This document shows positions 42,192 to 46,006 of a stretch of 46,006 nt of DNA, piece by piece (the first letter of the stretch is position 1; each line of letters opens with the position of its first letter). This DNA is from a virus. The notes below the pieces were generated by a model. The model did not search any database and was not told the origin of the DNA. It worked only from the letters and a program-made list of their open reading frames with translations. Location: positions 1 to 46,006 of IMG/VR virus record IMGVR_UViG_3300048586_000582. One strand, 5' to 3'. Made by a program: the position numbers and the translations under genes.

Positions 42192-44354
42192 ATGGCGATC
42201 ACCCGCTTCACCTTCCGCGCCGCTCGTGGCCACCTCGACACGTTCGACGGCACCGAGCTCGGCTGGCTGATCCTCGATCCCGATGGTGCAGCCGCGGCCG
42301 CCCCGTCGATGGCCACCGTCGCCGACCTGACCGGCGAGCTCTCGACCGACGACGCCCCCGACTACGAGCGCGGCACGATCGCCGTCGTGTGGGACGCCGA
42401 GCTCGGCCTGCTCAAGCGCGACCCCGAGGCGGCCGTCCCGGCCACCGACACGACCGGTGGCACCCCTCGAGCGGTCGTGTTCTACGCAGAGGGAGCGACC
42501 GAAGAGGACTCGGAGCTCGTCGCGATGCTCCCCGTGCCCGAGGGCCCCGGGTACGCCGACTGGGACATCGACCCCGCTGCCGGGATCGCCGTGGCCGACG
42601 ACGAGGCAGACTTCACGCTCGACGAGCTGGCCGACGTCGACACCTCGACCGATGCACCGACCAACGGTCAGGCCCTCGTGTGGGTCGCAGCCGACGAGAA
42701 GTGGAAGCCAGGCGACGTGGCTGGCGCTGGCGGCAGCGGCCCGATCGTCGACGTGTTCCTCGCCGACACCGACATGGCGGGCGGTGCGTTCACCGAGGTG
42801 ACCCTGTTCGGAGCTACCGACCCGATCGCCCGCTCGTTCCTCGAGGACCTCGACGTGCTCGTCGTCGATGGCGACGATCTTGGGCTCTGGACGATCACCG
42901 CGTCGGGCCCGTGCACCGCTGGTGCTGGGCTCGTGATCGGCGAGACCGTCACATCGCGCAACGGGTACTCGGGTGTCCCGTGGACCCTCGATGGGACGAC
43001 GATCGCAGCGGTGCGGGTGGCGGTGACGCCCGAGGAGTTCGCGGCGCTCGCAGAAGAGGGTGACGAGCTCGTCGACGAGGCGGCGCTGCTCGCCGACCTC
43101 GAGGCCACGGCGTCGGCCAGGCCGGCACCCACGATGTGGGCGCTGTGCGGATCCGATGGCGCAGGTCACTGGTACTGCCCGACCCTGCCGCCTGTGCCGA
43201 CCACCGAGCTGATCATCGAGGCGTGGGCGTGCGGCGTCGAGGGCGACGGCACCAGCACGATGTTCCAAGAGCACTACTCGATCCCGCAGGACTCGGGCGG
43301 CGTCGCGAACACCGGTGGCGTGTGGGATTGGGCCGAGTTGGCCCAGTGGCTGTTCGTGGGCCGCATGGTCGACTACTGGGAGTGGACCTCCGACGGCGGC
43401 TCGTCGGAATGGCACTCTGACGGCCGCTCGGTGCTGCCCCCGATCACCCGGTCGATCCCGCCGACGGCGTGGGTCCGGCGCCGCGTGAAGATGGACCTCA
43501 CCACCGGCGTGATCCTGCTGCAGCACGAGTCGACCTCGTTCTGGGACGAGGAGGACGCCGGCACCCGCTGGCGCACCACCTGCACCTACGACACCGGCGA
43601 CCCGATCGTGCTGGAGTCGTACACGGCGGTCGAGCAGTGGGTGGGCCGGGGCGAGGGCCTGTTCCGCATCGCCCGCGTTCGCCGCTGGGACGACGGCGTG
43701 CTCGTCGTCGACTTCGACCCGTCGACCGCAGCGGACGGGGCGACCACCATCGACGACGCCGTGCTCGAGTCGGCGCCCGGAACCCCCGCTGTGTGGACCG
43801 CCCGTCTCGACGCCGCCGTCGAGGCAGCGCCCGCGTCTGACCCGGTCCCGGCCGGGCGGACGCTCGCCGGCCTCGACCTCACCGCCGACCGCTCGGCATC
43901 GGATCTTCGCACTGCGATCGGTACTGGCCGGTACCTGCCGCCGGCGATCATCGCTGCCGCTGGGTGGCGCGGCTACTCGTCGGGTTCTGCGCCGGCACCG
44001 GCGCAGAGCTCGGCCCGCTGGTTCGCGTCGTACGTCGATCTCTCCCGCACCGCCACCGGCGGCTGGATCGAGTGGGAGAGCTGGTTCGACGCCGGCACCT
44101 GGACCCTGCGCGGGTTCTACGACCGACTCGCCGGCAACGGCGTGTGCACGATCTCGATTGATGGCGTCGACGTCGGCACGTTCGACCAGTGGAACTCGAC
44201 CACCCTCGTCGGCCAGTCCGCCGACCTGACCGGGATCACGATCGCCACCTCCGGGCTCTACCTGATCCGCTCGACCGTGACCGCCGGCGGCAACGGCGTG
44301 TCGACCAACGCCTCGCAGCGGTGGTCCGCGTTCCAACCCATCCGCACCGCCTGA
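42192..44354 (+). CDS. Tail fibre / receptor-binding protein candidate
   Basis: 720 residues with GGAGG upstream. The N-terminal 140 residues include a phage-fibre-like region (Leu-Ala-Asp-Val-Asp-Thr-Ser-Thr-Asp-Ala-Pro-Thr-Asn-Gly-Gln-Ala-Leu-Val-Trp), a pattern seen in many fibres (ALxDVDT...GQxLVW). A beta-rich LamG-like or jelly-roll stretch follows (about 310-530), then a second Trp-rich sandwich (about 590-715). It is the largest gene after the tape measure and the last of the tail module, so it is the best candidate for host recognition. The domain names are my reading. Confidence 0.75.
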   Translation: MAITRFTFRAARGHLDTFDGTELGWLILDPDGAAAAAPSMATVADLTGELSTDDAPDYERGTIAVVWDAELGLLKRDPEAAVPATDTTGGTPRAVVFYAEGATEEDSELVAMLPVPEGPGYADWDIDPAAGIAVADDEADFTLDELADVDTSTDAPTNGQALVWVAADEKWKPGDVAGAGGSGPIVDVFLADTDMAGGAFTEVTLFGATDPIARSFLEDLDVLVVDGDDLGLWTITASGPCTAGAGLVIGETVTSRNGYSGVPWTLDGTTIAAVRVAVTPEEFAALAEEGDELVDEAALLADLEATASARPAPTMWALCGSDGAGHWYCPTLPPVPTTELIIEAWACGVEGDGTSTMFQEHYSIPQDSGGVANTGGVWDWAELAQWLFVGRMVDYWEWTSDGGSSEWHSDGRSVLPPITRSIPPTAWVRRRVKMDLTTGVILLQHESTSFWDEEDAGTRWRTTCTYDTGDPIVLESYTAVEQWVGRGEGLFRIARVRRWDDGVLVVDFDPSTAADGATTIDDAVLESAPGTPAVWTARLDAAVEAAPASDPVPAGRTLAGLDLTADRSASDLRTAIGTGRYLPPAIIAAAGWRGYSSGSAPAPAQSSARWFASYVDLSRTATGGWIEWESWFDAGTWTLRGFYDRLAGNGVCTISIDGVDVGTFDQWNSTTLVGQSADLTGITIATSGLYLIRSTVTAGGNGVSTNASQRWSAFQPIRTA

Positions 44355-44367
44355 GGAGGCCCCCACC

Positions 44368-44619
44368 ATGCCCGCTGTCTCGATCCCAGGAGACCCCCAG
44401 CAGGCGACCGTCGTCGACCCCGGCGTGCCGCCCACCCCGCTCGACGATCCGGCGATGGCCGCCGCGATCCTCAGCGTCGCCGCCGGCCTCATCGACCGCG
44501 CCGGCGACCTCTGGGACGCCCTCGCCGAGATCGACCCGGCGAACGACGCCCGCCCCGCGATCGAGGTCGTGACCGACGTCGCGCTGACCGCGGTACTCAC
44601 CCTCGACCCGCTCGTCTGA
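44368..44619 (+). CDS. 83-residue protein after the fibre gene, unknown
   Basis: ATG 44368 with GAGGAGG upstream. A Pro-rich N-terminus precedes an Ala/Asp-rich helical part (Met-Ala-Ala-Ala-Ile-Leu-Ser-Val-Ala-Ala-Gly-Leu-Ile-Asp-Arg-Ala-Gly-Asp-Leu-Trp). It may be a fibre chaperone or small virion protein; sequence does not tell. Confidence 0.6.
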   Translation: MPAVSIPGDPQQATVVDPGVPPTPLDDPAMAAAILSVAAGLIDRAGDLWDALAEIDPANDARPAIEVVTDVALTAVLTLDPLV

Positions 44620-44664
44620 ACCTCAGCTTCACCCTCAACGTCAACCTGACCCTTGGAGGTCGCC

Positions 44665-44946
44665 ATGAACATGTCCACCGAGCCGATCCGGCTCCCCGCC
44701 CTCATCATCGCCACCGTGATCGTCGTGCTGGCGATCATCATCGCGGTCGTGCTCGGCCTCGAGCTCGACGAGGCCCTGATCCTCGTCCTCGGAGCGTTCA
44801 CGGCGTCGGGTGCGCTCGTGGCCAACGCGGAGACCAAGCGCGCCTTCACCGACTCGCCCGCCACGGTCGAGCGCCGCCTCAGCGACCTCGCCGGGTACCG
44901 GCTCCCCGAAGACGAGCGGTCGGGCTGCAGCGACCTGGAGGCCTGA
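44665..44946 (+). CDS. Holin-like protein with two membrane segments
   Basis: 93 residues from ATG 44665 with GGAGG upstream. Membrane helix 1 spans about 9-32 (Leu-Pro-Ala-Leu-Ile-Ile-Ala-Thr-Val-Ile-Val-Val) and helix 2 about 37-53 (Ala-Leu-Ile-Leu-Val-Leu-Gly-Ala-Phe). The C-terminus is polar and charged. Two spans, small size and position just before the endolysin fit a class II-type holin. The single-span proteins at 226 and 695 may then be accessory. Confidence 0.75.
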   Translation: MNMSTEPIRLPALIIATVIVVLAIIIAVVLGLELDEALILVLGAFTASGALVANAETKRAFTDSPATVERRLSDLAGYRLPEDERSGCSDLEA

Positions 44947-44951
44947 CCGTC

Positions 44952-45122
44952 GTGGCGACGGTCTCCCGGGCCCAGCTCGTCTCCCGGCACGGCTGGGGGG
45001 CGGTCTACCCCGACCCCATGGCATCGGAGCGTTGGACCGGCTGGCCCGACCGCATGCTGGGTCGCCGCCGTCACGCCCAGGCGCGCCGCTTGCGCCGAAG
45101 CATCGCAGGGGCGGTCCGATGA
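44952..45122 (+). CDS. 56-residue basic protein before the endolysin
   Basis: GTG 44952 to TGA 45120-45122, overlapping the endolysin ATG (ATGA). It is rich in Arg and Trp (Arg-His-Gly-Trp-Gly-Ala-Val-Tyr-Pro-Asp-Pro; Arg-Arg-Arg-His-Ala-Gln-Ala-Arg-Arg-Leu-Arg-Arg). Overlap-coupled translation supports it. Function is unknown. Confidence 0.5.
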   Translation: MATVSRAQLVSRHGWGAVYPDPMASERWTGWPDRMLGRRRHAQARRLRRSIAGAVR

Positions 45123-45988
45123 CCGGGCTCGCAATCCGCCGGCGCGGTCGCGCGCTGTGGCTTCCCGACGTGTTGCGCGACGCCGGGCTGCCTGTGCAGG
45201 TCGTGCCGGAGTTCGCCGTCGCCGGCAAGGACCCGAACGAGTGGCTGGCGATCGTCGACCACCACGACGCCTCCAACCGGCGCGCCGGCAACCTCGGTGC
45301 TCTCGAGACCGTGCGACGCGGCCGCCCCGACGTCCCGGGCCCGCTCGCCAACCTCACCCTCACCCGTGACGGGGTCCACATCTGCGTCGCCTCAGGCGCA
45401 GCCAACCACCCCGGCGTCTCCTACCTCCCCCACCGCGGCGGGATCAGCTCGGGCGTGAAGTACTGGGCCCTCGGTCGAGAGATCGCGCTCGACGGAATCG
45501 GCGAGCCGTTCCCCGTCGGCGGCCGCCAGTACGAGGCGATGATCCAAGGGAACGCAGCGATCTGCATCTACCTCGGCCTGCAGCCCGGCACCGACCTCTG
45601 GGACCACAAGTCGATCTGCCGACCCGCCGGGCGCAAGATCGACGTGCGCCCCTACGACCTCACCCAAGGTCGAGCCCGATGCGCACGCCGGATGACCGGC
45701 ACGCCGGCGGCCAGCCCGACCAACCCCACCACCGTCCCCACGGAGGATCCCGACATGGCACTCGCGTACCGTTTCCCCGACCGCAAGGTGTGGCTCTGCA
45801 CCGGTACCCACCGCGAGCACATCACCTCCACCCGCGCCCTCGAGCAGCGGGCCATCGTCGGGCTGGTCGCCCCCGTCCCGGCCGACGACCCCAATCGCGA
45901 GACCCAGTGGATCCGCCGCGCCCCCGCCGCCGCGATCCCGATCCTCACCGAGCTCGAGATCGTCGGCGCCCGGGCGCCGGCCCCCTGA
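45119..45988 (+). CDS. Endolysin, N-acetylmuramoyl-L-alanine amidase (Amidase_2-like)
   Basis: 289 residues. The zinc amidase pattern is visible: Ile-Val-Asp-His-His-Asp-Ala-Ser (His48/His49), Gly-Ala-Ala-Asn-His-Pro-Gly (His97), Trp-Asp-His-Lys-Ser-Ile-Cys-Arg-Pro-Ala-Gly-Arg-Lys-Ile-Asp (His163 to Asp175). It cuts the bond between muramic acid and the stem peptide. A Thr/Pro linker (about 195-212) leads to a C-terminal region of about 75 residues (from Ala-Leu-Ala-Tyr-Arg-Phe-Pro-Asp), probably wall-binding. The 3' end is duplicated at the start of the window. Confidence 0.88.
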   Translation: MTGLAIRRRGRALWLPDVLRDAGLPVQVVPEFAVAGKDPNEWLAIVDHHDASNRRAGNLGALETVRRGRPDVPGPLANLTLTRDGVHICVASGAANHPGVSYLPHRGGISSGVKYWALGREIALDGIGEPFPVGGRQYEAMIQGNAAICIYLGLQPGTDLWDHKSICRPAGRKIDVRPYDLTQGRARCARRMTGTPAASPTNPTTVPTEDPDMALAYRFPDRKVWLCTGTHREHITSTRALEQRAIVGLVAPVPADDPNRETQWIRRAPAAAIPILTELEIVGARAPAP

Positions 45989-46006
45989 ACCGATGACCAC
46001 GCCGAG
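45857..46006. repeat. Right copy of the 150-bp contig-end overlap
   Basis: Matches 1-150 with differences at 45983 (C vs A) and 46006 (G vs A). Joining at this overlap gives a circle of about 45.86 kb and one intact endolysin gene. Confidence 0.9.

Noticed and set aside
42129-45134. A 1001-codon open frame on the minus strand
   Set aside because: Opposite the fibre and holin-like genes, Arg/Gly/Ala-rich, with no domain pattern; a shadow of GC-rich codon use.
1-46006. tRNA or tmRNA genes
   Set aside because: No T-arm motif (GGTTCGANTCC-like) with a matching acceptor stem was found by eye. A tRNA-scan would settle it.

Overview
The window looks like one complete, or nearly complete, genome of a temperate, long-tailed (siphovirus-type) double-stranded DNA phage of a high-GC bacterium. 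The first and last 150 bases are the same sequence apart from two mismatches, so the contig closes into a circle of about 45.86 kb and the endolysin gene spans the junction. GC content is very high, Shine-Dalgarno sites are strong, genes overlap by ATGA, TGATG or GTGA, and many small zinc-ribbon proteins (DUF3039-like, DUF6085-like, MuF-type) are of kinds common in actinobacterial phages. I therefore infer an actinobacterial host. I recognise no LysB-type mycolylarabinogalactan esterase, which argues weakly against a mycolate-walled host.

Layout, left to right: 1-1069 finishes the lysis module (end of the amidase, then two small membrane proteins and one soluble one) and ends at a strong hairpin terminator. 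1192-2835 is a leftward block with a zinc-finger protein, a tyrosine integrase and a Xre-type repressor. 2836-2926 is a divergent control region facing a Cro/excisionase-like gene. 3160-6252 holds small unknown genes on both strands, with two leftward transcription units sharing a 5' leader sequence. 6249-9948 is a replication/partition segment: an initiator-like protein with two winged-helix domains, four 22-bp iterons and a DnaA-box-like site inside its own gene, and a ParB-family protein. 9945-24706 is an accessory and early region: a HerA/FtsK-like ATPase, many small zinc-ribbon and helix-turn-helix proteins, a DUF5131 protein, an ASCH-like protein, a second tyrosine recombinase, and a HicA-like gene with its own promoter and operator. 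24724-44619 is the late operon: HNH, small and large terminase, portal, MuF-like protein, scaffold, decoration protein, major capsid, connectors, tail tube, two chaperone ORFs, a 1102-residue tape measure, and tail-tip and fibre genes. 44665-45988 holds a holin-like protein, a small unknown protein and the amidase endolysin.

The most interesting pattern is a set of maintenance parts unusual for a simple integrating phage. These are a lambda-O-like initiator with an embedded iteron origin, a palindrome resembling parS (GTTTC-GCGC-GAAAC) near it, a ParB-family gene, a HerA/FtsK-like ATPase, a second Xer-like recombinase, a HicA-like gene, and four near-identical 19-bp palindromes (GTGATTCCGNCGGAATCAC) spaced roughly every 10-13 kb round the circle. 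One reading, an inference, is a phage that can persist as an episome or controls its prophage state with ParB-like spreading. No ParA was recognised.
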